Below, piece by piece: positions 35,776 through 45,526 of a stretch of 64,000 bases of DNA. Source of the DNA: Cytophagaceae bacterium ABcell3 (lineage in GTDB: Bacteria > Bacteroidota > Bacteroidia > Cytophagales > Cytophagaceae); the NCBI GenBank assembly GCA_030913385.1, contig CP133159.1, positions 248,001 through 312,000 of the forward strand, read 5' to 3'. The notes beneath the pieces were generated by a model. It was not told where the DNA came from, made no database searches, and saw nothing but the letters and a program-made list of their open reading frames with translations. The first letter of the stretch is position 1. The number at the start of each line of letters is the position of its first letter. The position numbers and the translations under genes were made by a program.

Positions 35776-36591
35776 TTATTCCATTTCTTTAGCCTCTTTC
35801 CATAGGGCGTCCATTTCTGCAAGACCCATACCAGCCAAGCTTTTCCCTTCCTTTCTACATACATCTTCCATATATTTAAACCTTCTGGTAAATTTTTTAT
35901 TAGTCCTTTCCAATGCATCTTCAGGGTTAATATTTATAAATCTGGCATAGTTGACAAGAGAAAACAACAGGTCGCCAAACTCGCTTTCCGCCTTTTCCTT
36001 GTCCACTTCTTTTTCTACATTATATTCCTCCCTAAACTCTTGCATTTCTTCCTCTACTTTCTCCCAAACCTGTTCCTTTTCCTCCCAATCAAACCCGCAG
36101 CCCCGTGCTTTTTCTTGAATTCTCATAGACTTTACCAAGGCAGGTAAAGATGCTGGCACGCCAGCCAATGCAGATTTTGTGCCTTTGTGTTCTTGGGCTT
36201 TTATTTGCTCCCAATTTTTTTTCACAGCTTCTTCATCATCCGCTTTAACATCCCCATAAATATGAGGGTGTCTAACAATCAGTTTTTCGCAAACAGCATC
36301 TAGCACATCGGCAACGTCAAATTTATTTGTCTCAGAAGCTATCCTAGCGTAAAAAACAATATGCAAAAGCAAGTCACCTAGCTCTTTTTTTAACTCCGTA
36401 TAATCTTCTTCTAAGATCGCATCAGACATTTCATACACCTCCTCGATGGTTAAATACCTCAGGGACTGCAATGTCTGTTTCTTGTCCCATGGGCAACCCT
36501 CCCTTAACTCATCCATAATAGTCAAAAGCCTGTCAAAAGCCATCAACTTTTCTTTCCTTCTGCTATCTGTTTTATTGTAATTGAAATCCAT
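35776..36591 (-). CDS. mazG: nucleoside triphosphate pyrophosphohydrolase
   Basis: 271 residues, two MazG domains. It hydrolyses (d)NTPs to monophosphates and pyrophosphate, a housecleaning role. The N-terminal domain reads LREGCPWDKKQTLQSL, then the EExxE metal motif IEEVYEMSDAIL and GDLLLHIVFYA. The second copy has KVEEEMQEFREE and ESEFGDLLFSLVNYARF. The start at 36591 agrees with the family. It is not linked to the toxin gene mazF despite the shared name. Confidence 0.94.
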   Translation of the reverse strand: MDFNYNKTDSRRKEKLMAFDRLLTIMDELREGCPWDKKQTLQSLRYLTIEEVYEMSDAILEEDYTELKKELGDLLLHIVFYARIASETNKFDVADVLDAVCEKLIVRHPHIYGDVKADDEEAVKKNWEQIKAQEHKGTKSALAGVPASLPALVKSMRIQEKARGCGFDWEEKEQVWEKVEEEMQEFREEYNVEKEVDKEKAESEFGDLLFSLVNYARFININPEDALERTNKKFTRRFKYMEDVCRKEGKSLAGMGLAEMDALWKEAKEME

Positions 36592-36781
36592 GTTTTTAGG
36601 TATTGAAGTTAAAACTTATCGGAATGCTTTACTTGTAAAAGTTTACAAATAATTGGAAATTTGCAAACGTGCCTTAAAAGCACTCCAAAAAATGTAAATA
36701 TAACTCGCTCTGGAATAAATATGAACTAAAATCAGACTCCAGAGTATTTCATAATTAACATTTAATTTCAATCAGAAGAAC

Positions 36782-38173
36782 GTGTCACTGATCAAATCAA
36801 TATCCGGTATAAGAGGAACCATAGGCGGCAGGAGCGGAGAAGCGCTCACTCCATTGGATGTGGTAAAGTTTACATCAGCATACGCAAGCTGGGTCAAAAG
36901 CGTATCTGACAAGACTAAAATTGTTATAGGAAGAGATGCCAGAATGTCCGGGGAAATGGTTTCATCATTGGTAGCATCTACGCTTCAGGGCATGGGTCTA
37001 GACGTGGTTGATTTAGGCCTTTCTACGACCCCTACGGTAGAAATAGCCGTGGAAATGGAAAGTGCGGCAGGGGGCATTATCATTACTGCCAGCCACAACC
37101 CGTCGCAGTGGAATGCACTTAAGCTACTAAACAGCAAAGGCGAATTCATTTCAGATGCTGACGGCAAAAAAATTCTCGAGATAGCGGAAAATGAGGATTT
37201 CTCTTTCGCAGAAGTAAAAAAGCTAGGTGTTATATCACGAGATAACTCTTATATCAAAAAACATATTGACAAAATACTTGAACTTCCTTTGGTCAACAAA
37301 GAGGCTATAGAAAAAAGGAACTTCAAAATTGCTTTGGATTGTGTCAATTCGACTGGCGGTATTGCTGTACCCATGTTGCTCGAAGCATTAGGGGTAAGCT
37401 CAATAACGAAATTTTATTGTGAACCCAACGGACAGTTCCCGCACAACCCAGAACCCCTTCCAGAAAACCTTACGTTTATTTCTAGCGAACTGGACAAAGG
37501 AAACTTTGACCTAGGCATAGTAGTAGACCCTGATGTTGACAGGCTTTGTTTTGTAAACGAAGACGGGAGCATGTTTGGAGAAGAGTATACATTGGTAGCT
37601 GTCGCAGACTATGTTCTCAAGAAAACACCTGGCAATACAGTATCTAACCTTTCCAGTACCAGAGCATTAAGAGATGTCACCGAAAAAGCCGGTTGTAGTT
37701 ATTTTGCTTCTGCGGTTGGTGAAGTTAATGTAGTAGAAGCCATGAAGAAGCACAATGCCATTATAGGGGGAGAAGGCAATGGTGGGATAATTTACCCTGA
37801 GCTTCACTATGGAAGAGACGCTTTGGTAGGAATTGCCTTGTTTTTGTCGCATTTGGCAGAGTTTGGAAAATCAGCCTCAATGCTACGCTCAAAATATCCA
37901 AACTATAACATCTCTAAAAATAAAATTGAACTCACGCCGCACATAAACGTAGATCAGATTTTAGAGGGCATTAAAAATAAATACAGCAAACAACCTGTTA
38001 ATACTATAGACGGTGTTAAAATAGAGTTTGACAAAGAGTGGGTGCACTTAAGAAAATCTAACACCGAACCCATTATCCGAATTTATTCTGAATCTGAAAG
38101 CCGTGCTACCGCAGAGCATTTAGCAAACAAAATAATTTCTGACATTAAAGAAATAATATCTGAGAAATCCTGA
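36782..38173 (+). CDS. glmM: phosphoglucosamine mutase-type phosphohexomutase
   Basis: 463 residues with a GTG start. It converts glucosamine-6-phosphate to glucosamine-1-phosphate for peptidoglycan, or acts on related sugars. The phosphoserine motif ITASHNPSQWNALKLL, the metal loop DPDVDRL and the sugar loop GEGNGG are present, together with the C-terminal phosphate site RKSNTEPIIRIYSE. ISGIRGTIGG at the start is typical of GlmM. Cysteine desulfurase starts three bases after its stop, so they are co-transcribed. Confidence 0.9.
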   Translation: MSLIKSISGIRGTIGGRSGEALTPLDVVKFTSAYASWVKSVSDKTKIVIGRDARMSGEMVSSLVASTLQGMGLDVVDLGLSTTPTVEIAVEMESAAGGIIITASHNPSQWNALKLLNSKGEFISDADGKKILEIAENEDFSFAEVKKLGVISRDNSYIKKHIDKILELPLVNKEAIEKRNFKIALDCVNSTGGIAVPMLLEALGVSSITKFYCEPNGQFPHNPEPLPENLTFISSELDKGNFDLGIVVDPDVDRLCFVNEDGSMFGEEYTLVAVADYVLKKTPGNTVSNLSSTRALRDVTEKAGCSYFASAVGEVNVVEAMKKHNAIIGGEGNGGIIYPELHYGRDALVGIALFLSHLAEFGKSASMLRSKYPNYNISKNKIELTPHINVDQILEGIKNKYSKQPVNTIDGVKIEFDKEWVHLRKSNTEPIIRIYSESESRATAEHLANKIISDIKEIISEKS

Positions 38174-38175
38174 AT

Positions 38176-39306
38176 ATGAAGGTTTACCTGGACAACGCAG
38201 CAACTACGCCCTTAGCCCCTGAGGTTTTTGAAGAGATGAAACCATGGATGACAGATCATTTTGGGAATCCTTCATCAATACATGCCTATGGTAGACAAAC
38301 TAAAGCTGCAGTAGAGAAAGCCAGGCGTACCATTGCATCCTTGCTAAATGCTTCCCCTTCTGAAATATTATTTACATCAGGAGGAACCGAAGCTGACAAC
38401 ACTGCTATTAGGTGTAGCATTAAAGGCATGGGAATAAAACATGCTATTACTTCTCCTATAGAGCATCACGCTGTACTTCATACACTGGAAGATCTTGAAA
38501 AGGCTGGAGAGGTTCAACTCCATTTCGTAGAACTGGACCCCAAGGGCAATCTAGAGATGGATTCTCTGGAAAAGTTACTGGAAAAGTATCCTGGATCTTT
38601 TGTCTCCTTGATGCATGCCAATAATGAGGTGGGAAATGTAAATGACATATACACTATCGGCAACTTATGCAAAAGTTATGATGCGGTATTTCATACTGAC
38701 ACTGTCCAGACCATAGGGCATTTTAAACATGACCTTTCCGAACTTAATGCAAATTTTATAGTAGGTTCTGCACATAAATTTCATGGGCCTAAAGGAGTGG
38801 GCTTTCTTTACACGAAAAGCGAAACAAAAATTGCCCCTTTTATAACCGGTGGTGCCCAAGAAAGAAACCAGAGAGGGGGAACAGAAAATGTATATGGAAT
38901 TATAGGCATGGCAAAAGCGATGGAAATAGCGTATAAAGATCTAGAAATCCATGAGTCCCATATCAGAAACCTCAAAAACAAAATGGTTTCACAGTTGAAA
39001 GAAAAAGTAAAAGATCTGGAATTCAACGGAGACTGCCTAAATGAAAATAGCCTATATACAGTGTTAAACCTCAGCCTCCGCGAATCGCCAGACAATGAAA
39101 TGCTACTTTTCAACTTAGATATTAATAATATATTTGCATCAGGTGGCAGTGCATGTTCCAGTGGAACCAGCATAGGTTCGCATGTGCTAAACCACCTTCA
39201 GGTAAACCCTGCCAGAGGGCATATCCGCTTCTCCTTCAGCAAATACAATACAGAAGAAGAAATTGATTATGTGGTCAGTAAGCTTTCAGAGCTTGCCAAT
39301 CAGTAG
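38176..39306 (+). CDS. cysteine desulfurase (NifS/IscS-like)
   Basis: 376 residues, shorter than IscS (~400). It takes sulfur from cysteine for Fe-S clusters or tRNA thiolation using PLP. The PLP lysine is in GSAHKFHGPKGVGFLY near residue 205, HTDTVQTIGH precedes it, and the persulfide cysteine sits in GGSACSSGTSIGS near residue 330. N-terminal DNAATTPLAPEVFEEM is typical. No IscU or SufE gene is adjacent. The 3' end overlaps that of the next minus-strand gene by seven bases. Confidence 0.9.
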   Translation: MKVYLDNAATTPLAPEVFEEMKPWMTDHFGNPSSIHAYGRQTKAAVEKARRTIASLLNASPSEILFTSGGTEADNTAIRCSIKGMGIKHAITSPIEHHAVLHTLEDLEKAGEVQLHFVELDPKGNLEMDSLEKLLEKYPGSFVSLMHANNEVGNVNDIYTIGNLCKSYDAVFHTDTVQTIGHFKHDLSELNANFIVGSAHKFHGPKGVGFLYTKSETKIAPFITGGAQERNQRGGTENVYGIIGMAKAMEIAYKDLEIHESHIRNLKNKMVSQLKEKVKDLEFNGDCLNENSLYTVLNLSLRESPDNEMLLFNLDINNIFASGGSACSSGTSIGSHVLNHLQVNPARGHIRFSFSKYNTEEEIDYVVSKLSELANQ

Positions 39307-39734
39307 TTTACCGTCTGCGACTCATAAAGCTTTTTCAGCTTTTTATAATTTTCCTCTGCATACCTAATCTGCCTTTGCCGCAAAGCTTCGGGAATGGCAT
39401 CTAGCTTAACAGAATTAAAGGTACTAAGAAAGCTTTTTTCAGCGCTCAACGCCTTTTCCAAAATCTTTTTTGCATCTGCCCGGTAAAATGTTTCTTTGAC
39501 CTCATTGACCATCTGGACAAATTCTTTTAAAAAAGACTCTTCTTCACGAAGCGTAAAATCCACGCCTGTTACAGCCTCAAGTTCTGAAATAAACTGTCTA
39601 CTTTGAAACTCAAGCTGGTTAAAAACAGGAATGTAATCGGCATTTAAAACGTCCTCCGCAGCCATTTTATAAAACTGCTCTCGGTTATAACATGCCTTCA
39701 TCAGATTATGTACGTCTTCTTTCATCTTCCCCAT
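39300..39734 (-). CDS. helical protein of unknown function (possible ferritin-like/DUF2383-type bundle)
   Basis: 144 residues, all helical by composition (Glu, Lys, Leu, Phe rich). LMKACYNREQFYKMAAEDV and the ordering of four long amphipathic stretches resemble the DUF2383 / PA2169 four-helix-bundle proteins, but I see no conserved metal ligand set, so this is a weak call. A second ATG at 39725 gives MKEDVHN. It is convergent and overlaps the cysteine desulfurase gene by seven bases; a strong terminator lies just upstream of its start. Confidence 0.45.
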   Translation of the reverse strand: MGKMKEDVHNLMKACYNREQFYKMAAEDVLNADYIPVFNQLEFQSRQFISELEAVTGVDFTLREEESFLKEFVQMVNEVKETFYRADAKKILEKALSAEKSFLSTFNSVKLDAIPEALRQRQIRYAEENYKKLKKLYESQTVNY

Positions 39735-39797
39735 ATTTCTTCCCCTCTTTTCTAAAAGAACCCTACGGGTCAGGGTATTGTTTATAGGCCTTAAAAT

Positions 39798-39825
39798 AAA
39801 AAAGCCACTTTAAAGTGGCTTTTTT
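39798..39825. terminator. perfect bidirectional terminator upstream of the helical protein gene
   Basis: AAAAAAGCCACTTT pairs with AAAGTGGCTTTTTT as a perfect palindrome. On the minus strand it ends the carbonic anhydrase transcript 33 bases after its stop and isolates it from the next gene. Confidence 0.85.
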
Positions 39826-39858
39826 ATTTCTATTAGTTAAAGAGTAGAGTTTCTATAT

Positions 39859-40497
39859 TTAAGCATTCTCAAACTGATAAATGTTTGGTATGCTAGACGG
39901 TTTATTGATCTTAATATCAAGATCCTTCAATTTTCCATCCTCAAGGCCATAAACCCAACCATGAAGTATTGGCAAATTCCCCTCTGCCCAGGCACCCTGG
40001 ATAATGGAAGTTTTAGATAAATTGATAACCTGCTGTTTCACATTTAATTCAACAAGTCTTCTTCCTCTTTCATTCTCATCTTGAATACTGCTTAATTCAG
40101 CTTCGTTGGCAAGATAAACGTCTTTAATATTGCTTAGCCAGTTATCAATAAGGCCCAGCTTCTTGTTGCTCATCGCAGCCAAAACACCACCGCAACCATA
40201 ATGGCCACACACTATAACGTGCTTAACTTTAAGATAGTTAACAGAGTAGTTAAGCACACTCAACAAGTTCATGTCGGTATTAACTACCACATTCGCAATA
40301 TTTCTATGAACAAAAATATCGCCAGGCTTCGTGTTTGTAATTTCAGTTGCGGGAACACGACTGTCCGAGCATCCTATCCATAGGTAGTCCGGAGACTGTC
40401 CTTCAGATAGCTTTTTAAAAAAGTCAGGATCTTGATTTAGCTTTTCAGCAACAAATTCTTCATTTCCTTTTAACAATTTAAGATGTGAGTCTGACAT
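39859..40497 (-). CDS. can: beta-class carbonic anhydrase
   Basis: 212 residues. It interconverts CO2 and bicarbonate. The zinc site is complete: Cys and Asp in WIGCSDSRVP (near residue 42), and His and Cys in VIVCGHYGCGGVLAAM near residue 97. HRNIANVVVNTDMNLLSVLNY lies between them. NLPILHGWVYGLEDGKL ends the core. The context is single-gene, with a strong terminator downstream. Its role may be to supply bicarbonate to carboxylases such as those of purine (purK, nearby) and fatty-acid synthesis. Confidence 0.95.
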   Translation of the reverse strand: MSDSHLKLLKGNEEFVAEKLNQDPDFFKKLSEGQSPDYLWIGCSDSRVPATEITNTKPGDIFVHRNIANVVVNTDMNLLSVLNYSVNYLKVKHVIVCGHYGCGGVLAAMSNKKLGLIDNWLSNIKDVYLANEAELSSIQDENERGRRLVELNVKQQVINLSKTSIIQGAWAEGNLPILHGWVYGLEDGKLKDLDIKINKPSSIPNIYQFENA

Positions 40498-40559
40498 AAA
40501 AATGACTTTTTAAGGGTTCAAAATACTTAAAGGTACAGGTTACAAAAACCGAACCATAA

Positions 40560-41072
40560 TCACAAAAATTCTTTATATCCTTTTTCTTCTATTTGATTGA
40601 CTGAGGTTTCCACCTTTTCCTTTAGCTTTTCTTTAAAAGCCACTATCCTTTTAAGAAGCTCAGGATCAGAGGATCCAATGATCTGAGCAGCCAATATTCC
40701 GGCATTTGCAGCCCCGTTAAGCGCTACAGTAGCCACTGGCACCCCAGAAGGCATTTGCAAAATGGAAAGTACAGAGTCCCACCCATCTATCGAATTAGAA
40801 GATTTTACCGGCACGCCAATAACCGGAAGAGGCGTAAGAGAAGCTACCATACCAGGCAAGTGGGCCGCCCCACCAGCGCCCGCAATAACTACCTTTAGTC
40901 CTCTGTCTACAGCGCTTTGGGCATATTCAACCATTCTGACAGGTGTACGGTGAGCAGAAACAACCGTCAGTTCAAACGGCACTTCCAATTGCTCTAAAAC
41001 AGTGGCCGCGTCCTTCATTACTTTCAAATCCGACTGGCTACCCATTATTATACCAACTAATGGCTTACTCAT
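40560..41072 (-). CDS. purE: N5-carboxyaminoimidazole ribonucleotide mutase
   Basis: 170 residues, class I PurE. It moves the carboxyl group of N5-CAIR to give CAIR in purine synthesis. GIIMGSQSDLKVMKDA, the VSAHRTP motif with the catalytic His, AGAGGAAHLPGMVASLT and GVPVKSSNSIDGWDSVLSILQ are all in the expected order. It overlaps purK by four bases and follows it in one operon. The C-terminal extension ENVNQIEEKGYK-like tail is unremarkable. Confidence 0.96.
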   Translation of the reverse strand: MSKPLVGIIMGSQSDLKVMKDAATVLEQLEVPFELTVVSAHRTPVRMVEYAQSAVDRGLKVVIAGAGGAAHLPGMVASLTPLPVIGVPVKSSNSIDGWDSVLSILQMPSGVPVATVALNGAANAGILAAQIIGSSDPELLKRIVAFKEKLKEKVETSVNQIEEKGYKEFL

Positions 41073-42202
41073 GCTACTACTTTTATTGTTTTTTTAACAA
41101 ATTCGGCTTTTTCCTTTAGGTTGTCAAGGGTATCATCAAGAATGGTTATGTGCCCCATTTTTCTAAAAGGCTTTGTCTTTTTCTTTCCATATAGATGCAG
41201 GAATACCCCTTCTTTGCTTAAAATCTCATCAACCCCTTGGTATTTTGCATCTCCTTTATAACCATCTGCACCCAATAAATTCACAAGTGCCGAAGGTTTT
41301 GTAACTTTAGTGCTACCCAGTGACAGACCTAAAATAGCCCTCAGGTGTTGCTCGTATTGAGAAGTATAATTAGCTTTAATAGTTTGGTGACCACTGTTGT
41401 GGGGCCTTGGCGCTACTTCATTCACAAGCACTTGTCCATCTTTAATAAACATTTCCACCGCCAGTAAGCCAGTCATATTAAGAGATTCAATAACTTTAAC
41501 CGCCGTCTCTCTCGCTTTAGACTCGATTTCAGCACTTACATCAGCTGGTGAAAAAAGGTACTCCACCAAATTATGCACAGGGTGAAAAACCATTTCAACA
41601 ACCGGATAAGTAACAACATCGCCTTTCGTATTCCTTGCTACTAAAACCGAAATTTCCTTGTCAAAATCCACCAGCTTTTCCAGTACAGAAGGCCCATCAA
41701 GTGCATTCTGCAAGTCGCCTTCATCTTTTATCCTATAAACCCCTCTTCCGTCGTAACCAGCTTTTCCTAACTTTTGAAAAGCTGGAAAAAAAGAAGCGTG
41801 TTCAGAAAGCGCTTCTTTGGTATCTACCAAAACAAAATCTGAAGTAGGAATACCATTATCCCTATAAAATTGTTTCTGAACCCTTTTATCTTGAATAACT
41901 TTTATTGCTTCTGGTTCAGGAAAAACCTGCACCCCTTCATCTCGAAGCGTTTTCAGTGCATCGGCATTAACATTTTCAATTTCAATAGTTAACACATCTT
42001 TCCCCCGCCCAAAATTAAGGACTGTTTCATAATCTGTTAAACTACCTTGCATAAACTCATTGGCAAGGCCTGCACATGGTGCATCCTTATCAGGATCTAG
42101 AACAGAGGTATGAACATTGAAGTCGATACATGACTGAATAAGCATACGCCCAAGCTGTCCACCACCAAGAATACCTAATTTAGTTTGCTTGTAAAATTCC
42201 AT
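41069..42202 (-). CDS. purK: N5-carboxyaminoimidazole ribonucleotide synthase
   Basis: 377 residues with the ATP-grasp fold. It carboxylates AIR with ATP and bicarbonate. LGILGGGQLGRMLIQS opens the protein; the ATP-grasp centre shows KLGKAGYDGRGVYRIKD, VLVARNTKGDVVTYPVVEM, and the Mg site LAVEMFIKDGQVLVNEVAPRPHNSGH. It is the first gene of the purKE pair. The product passes directly to PurE. Confidence 0.96.
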   Translation of the reverse strand: MEFYKQTKLGILGGGQLGRMLIQSCIDFNVHTSVLDPDKDAPCAGLANEFMQGSLTDYETVLNFGRGKDVLTIEIENVNADALKTLRDEGVQVFPEPEAIKVIQDKRVQKQFYRDNGIPTSDFVLVDTKEALSEHASFFPAFQKLGKAGYDGRGVYRIKDEGDLQNALDGPSVLEKLVDFDKEISVLVARNTKGDVVTYPVVEMVFHPVHNLVEYLFSPADVSAEIESKARETAVKVIESLNMTGLLAVEMFIKDGQVLVNEVAPRPHNSGHQTIKANYTSQYEQHLRAILGLSLGSTKVTKPSALVNLLGADGYKGDAKYQGVDEILSKEGVFLHLYGKKKTKPFRKMGHITILDDTLDNLKEKAEFVKKTIKVVA

Positions 42203-42240
42203 TGATAGTAATTATAAATCCCCCTCAAATATAGCTAAAA

Positions 42241-44040
42241 TTATTCCATATTTATTCCCATCTTCTTCATCAATAGCGAGGCGTTGAAACTAGTGCATAC
42301 TCCTTCTTTCAATTTATAATCAAAGAACAGCTCCCCATCTTTAATATCACTACTAAAATTAAGATTACTAATATGCTGAGGATCTTCCTCTTCTAAAGAA
42401 GCTAACTCAAGATCATGTGTAGAAACCAAACCAGAAACCCCCTCTTTCTTCAGCTGACGAACCAGGGCCATTGCCCCATTATGCCGATCAGCAGAATTGG
42501 TTCCTTTGAGTATTTCATCTAACATGAAAAATACTTTAGTGCCTTTACCCACCAGTTCAAGTAATTGCCTTAAGCGTTTAAGCTCTGCATAAAAAGAAGA
42601 CGTATTCTCTTGAAGCGAATCCTTGGTACGCATAGAAGTAAAAATGTCCATAACAGAAATACAGCAATTTTCAGCACATACAGGCGCACCAGAAAAAGCC
42701 AACACACCATTAATGCCTAATGTCCTTAAAAAAGTACTTTTTCCTGACATATTAGAGCCTGTAATAATTTTTACAACGCCTGCCCCCTCTGATTCAAAGT
42801 CGTTCAAAACCCTATCTTTGGTCTTAATCAGCGGATGACCGAGGGCCTTGGCGTGATAGACAAAAGGCCTGTCAGTAATTTCAGGAAAATGAAAGGTAGG
42901 GTTAATATGATAGTATCCTGCAATAGATGCCAGGGCTTCCAGCTCATACACCGTCCTTATCCAATTCTCTACTTCACCCTGATGCTTAGACTTCCAGCTT
43001 TCAATTCTCTTGATCTGAATTAAATCCGAAAGGAAAAACCAATTCATAACCAAATAGAAATAAGGATTATTGCTCGCCTCCAAAAAATCGCAATACTTTC
43101 CAAACTCTGCCAAAGCACCAGAAGCTTTACTGCCGTCTCCCGTATTTACATACGATTTTAATGACTGCAATTTGGAGGAAGCAAATTGTTCATTTTCCAG
43201 CATTTCTATTTGAGAAACATATACCTTAGCTGTATGGCAATTTTCAGATGCATATTCACGAATTTCACGGGTTTGAACCTTGTAGCGGTTTAGTATGGAA
43301 ATATTAACAACAATAACTAACAAAGGAACATAAATGGGCCAATAGAACAACCAACCTATTACAGCAATAATTGACAAGACAGGCATAACCCTTATAGCCG
43401 TTGACAAAAATTTACTTTTAGACACAAAAGGATCCTCGGCAATCCATTGCCATAACTTTTGCGGGTTATGGTCTTTAGGAGTAGAAAAAGTAACAGCTTG
43501 AAACTTTTGCCTCCAGTCAACTTTGTCCTTAAGTTCTTTAACAGCCGCTTGTCTGAGCGAAACCTCTTCTTGAGAGGCTGGGGATTTTAAATAGTTAGCC
43601 AGAGTATCTTGGCCGCCATGGCCATGCGTACGGCAAAGGAACTGAAAAAGCGACCCTGAACCGAATATATCAAGGTCAGAGGTGTAAGGATGGGCATCAT
43701 CTATAAACCTTTCGCCATCAGGGTTAACAGACGGGTTATGGTTTATCAACTGAAGCTCATTGTTATTAATCTGCTCCAGAGAAGCAAAGAAGCGTTGCTT
43801 GTCATTAAGCTTCTTATGGTATCTAACAAGCAATACAAAAACAAGCAAAAAAAGTGAAAAACCAGCTATTGCATATTCTAATAAACGGTCATTAATAAAA
43901 ACAAAAATGGCTACAATAGAAACCAGAAAAAAAACTAATCTAACAATAGCTACTTTTCTACTCTTTGCCCGTAAGCGAGAACTTTTTTTATGATAAACCT
44001 CAGCCCTCCCTGAAAAAATATTTGTCAACTCTGAATTCAT
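42241..44040 (-). CDS. membrane-anchored MutS-like ATPase
   Basis: 599 residues. It has only the C-terminal part of MutS: a lever-like helical region (about 255-400) and the ATPase domain with Walker A GSNMSGKST (428-436), Walker B FFMLDE (504-509), and the H-loop STHDLEL near 542. No mismatch-recognition domain and no FYE motif are present. Instead the N-terminal half has two pairs of hydrophobic helices (about 30-73 and 215-250). Such proteins are annotated as MutS homologues in Bacteroidota; I know of no function. It probably is not a mismatch repair protein. A terminator lies just upstream. Confidence 0.85.
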   Translation of the reverse strand: MNSELTNIFSGRAEVYHKKSSRLRAKSRKVAIVRLVFFLVSIVAIFVFINDRLLEYAIAGFSLFLLVFVLLVRYHKKLNDKQRFFASLEQINNNELQLINHNPSVNPDGERFIDDAHPYTSDLDIFGSGSLFQFLCRTHGHGGQDTLANYLKSPASQEEVSLRQAAVKELKDKVDWRQKFQAVTFSTPKDHNPQKLWQWIAEDPFVSKSKFLSTAIRVMPVLSIIAVIGWLFYWPIYVPLLVIVVNISILNRYKVQTREIREYASENCHTAKVYVSQIEMLENEQFASSKLQSLKSYVNTGDGSKASGALAEFGKYCDFLEASNNPYFYLVMNWFFLSDLIQIKRIESWKSKHQGEVENWIRTVYELEALASIAGYYHINPTFHFPEITDRPFVYHAKALGHPLIKTKDRVLNDFESEGAGVVKIITGSNMSGKSTFLRTLGINGVLAFSGAPVCAENCCISVMDIFTSMRTKDSLQENTSSFYAELKRLRQLLELVGKGTKVFFMLDEILKGTNSADRHNGAMALVRQLKKEGVSGLVSTHDLELASLEEEDPQHISNLNFSSDIKDGELFFDYKLKEGVCTSFNASLLMKKMGINME

Positions 44041-44066
44041 TGTTAAAACTAAAGAAAAAACATAAA

Positions 44067-44094
44067 AAAACCCGGCAAATACATACCGGGTTTT
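44067..44094. terminator. intrinsic terminator between the exported protein gene and the MutS-like gene
   Basis: AAAACCCGG (44067-44075) pairs with CCGGGTTTT (44086-44094), with a 10-base loop. It stops minus-strand transcription from the 44206-44967 gene before the MutS-like gene. A second, imperfect AAAAGG..CGGG / CCCG..CCTTTT hairpin lies at 44151-44178, closer to that gene's stop. Confidence 0.7.
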
Positions 44095-44205
44095 CCTTTA
44101 CAGTTTACTCCCTTAATTCAAAACATACTCAACAATGAAAATGTTTAGGAAAAAGGCCGGGAGAACCCCGACCCTTTTCAGCCTAAAAAATATCATTAAA
44201 AAGAT

Positions 44206-44967
44206 TTAGAAAGAATATCCGACAGTTAGTTTCCAGAATGAAGGCTGGTCAACACCAGAGGCAGCCACTTCTTCATCGCTTCTTAAATCTAAACCAGTTG
44301 AAAATCTAGCAAAAGCACCTCCGGTAGGGTCTGCAAACTGGATATATGGCCCCAATGCTAAATAAAGGTCTGAGGCAGTACCTTCTTCACCAACACCACC
44401 CATATATCTAAGGTGTTCTAAATGAAGACCGGCAGAGAAAAATCCATTACCAAATTTATAGCCAGAGCTTAACCACCAGTGAAGGTAGTTGTTTGTACCA
44501 ATATCGTTTCTGTCAAATCCATGGTAGTATCCAGCATATAACTCACCCTCAATATGATCTAAATCAAGACCAACTGTTAAGTTTGGAACAATACCTTCTC
44601 CAAGGTGAGGAGTTCCAAGACCTGAAAGCAAGCTACCGCTCAAGAGACCTATTTGCGGATTAATGTCAAGACCATCAAAAGGTGAAAAGTTATAACCTAC
44701 ACCTACTTCAGTCCAGTTACCCCAGCCTCCAGCGGTACCTCCAGACCATAAAATTCCATAAAAAGTAAAGGCCGAGCTTTCACTTAAAGCATAAGATCCT
44801 GCAAAGAACGGATAAAATCCAAAGAAAGCATCCGAGTTTAGGGTTATGTCCATGCTAAATGGACTTTCTTCTTCAGGGGCGGCAGCTCCTGGAGTTGTTT
44901 CCTGAGCGTTCGCAGTGAACGTCAAGGCAAAGATTGCGCTCAAAAAGAGTAAGGTTAACTTTCTCAT
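44206..44967 (-). CDS. exported outer-membrane-type protein, function unknown
   Basis: 253 residues with a clear signal peptide (RKLTLLFLSAIFALTFTANAQ). After a Pro/Glu-rich linker the protein is made of alternating aromatic/Gly strands (DAFFGFYPFFAGSYALSESSAFTFYGILW; GNWTEVGVGYNFSP; WKLTVGYSF), and the last residue is Phe, which suggests a small beta-barrel in the outer membrane. I do not recognise the family. It has its own promoter with good boxes (45058-45089) about 90 bases upstream and two terminators downstream, so it is a monocistronic and probably well-expressed gene. Confidence 0.7.
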   Translation of the reverse strand: MRKLTLLFLSAIFALTFTANAQETTPGAAAPEEESPFSMDITLNSDAFFGFYPFFAGSYALSESSAFTFYGILWSGGTAGGWGNWTEVGVGYNFSPFDGLDINPQIGLLSGSLLSGLGTPHLGEGIVPNLTVGLDLDHIEGELYAGYYHGFDRNDIGTNNYLHWWLSSGYKFGNGFFSAGLHLEHLRYMGGVGEEGTASDLYLALGPYIQFADPTGGAFARFSTGLDLRSDEEVAASGVDQPSFWKLTVGYSF

Positions 44968-45057
44968 AGTTTTAGATTGGTTTGGTGGTAAATAATTAAT
45001 AAATGGTTACTTTTTAACACCTTCAAAAACTTACTATAGTTATATCCGGCATCGACA

Positions 45058-45089
45058 CAAACATATATGTTTATTTTTAATTAAGCAAA
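45058..45089 (-). promoter_or_regulatory. promoter of the exported protein gene
   Basis: On the minus strand: TTTG (complement of 45086-45089), a 20-base spacer, then TATGTTTG (complement of 45058-45065). Both boxes and the spacing match the Bacteroidota consensus. The 5' untranslated leader would be about 80 bases. Confidence 0.7.
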
Positions 45090-45526
45090 CACAGATAAGT
45101 AAAATACAAAAATAAACCACCTATTTATGGAAATATATAATATCAAATTAAAAAAATACAACAAACCAAATAACAGCACAAACAAACCATATATACAAAA
45201 AATACAAATTTTAAAAAATTATAAAAAGTTGTATTTTACATAAAAACCGTTGTCTCAACACCAAAAAACCGCTTTTAATATGAAATCGCGCATTACCATC
45301 ATATTAAAATTTTACCATAAGGTGTATTTTAAAACCGGTTTTTACTAATAAAGTAACTTTTTTGAAAAAATAGGCTTTGTTTTTAACCTAAAAGCACCAA
45401 AACAATATATTTTTTTAAAAATTGGGTTAATTTTTTAACCGCAAACAAGAAATTAAATTGAAAAATAGACATAAGTCTTCTGCAAAGAAAAATGTGAAGA
45501 AAGGATTCTTCAATTATTATTTTTTC

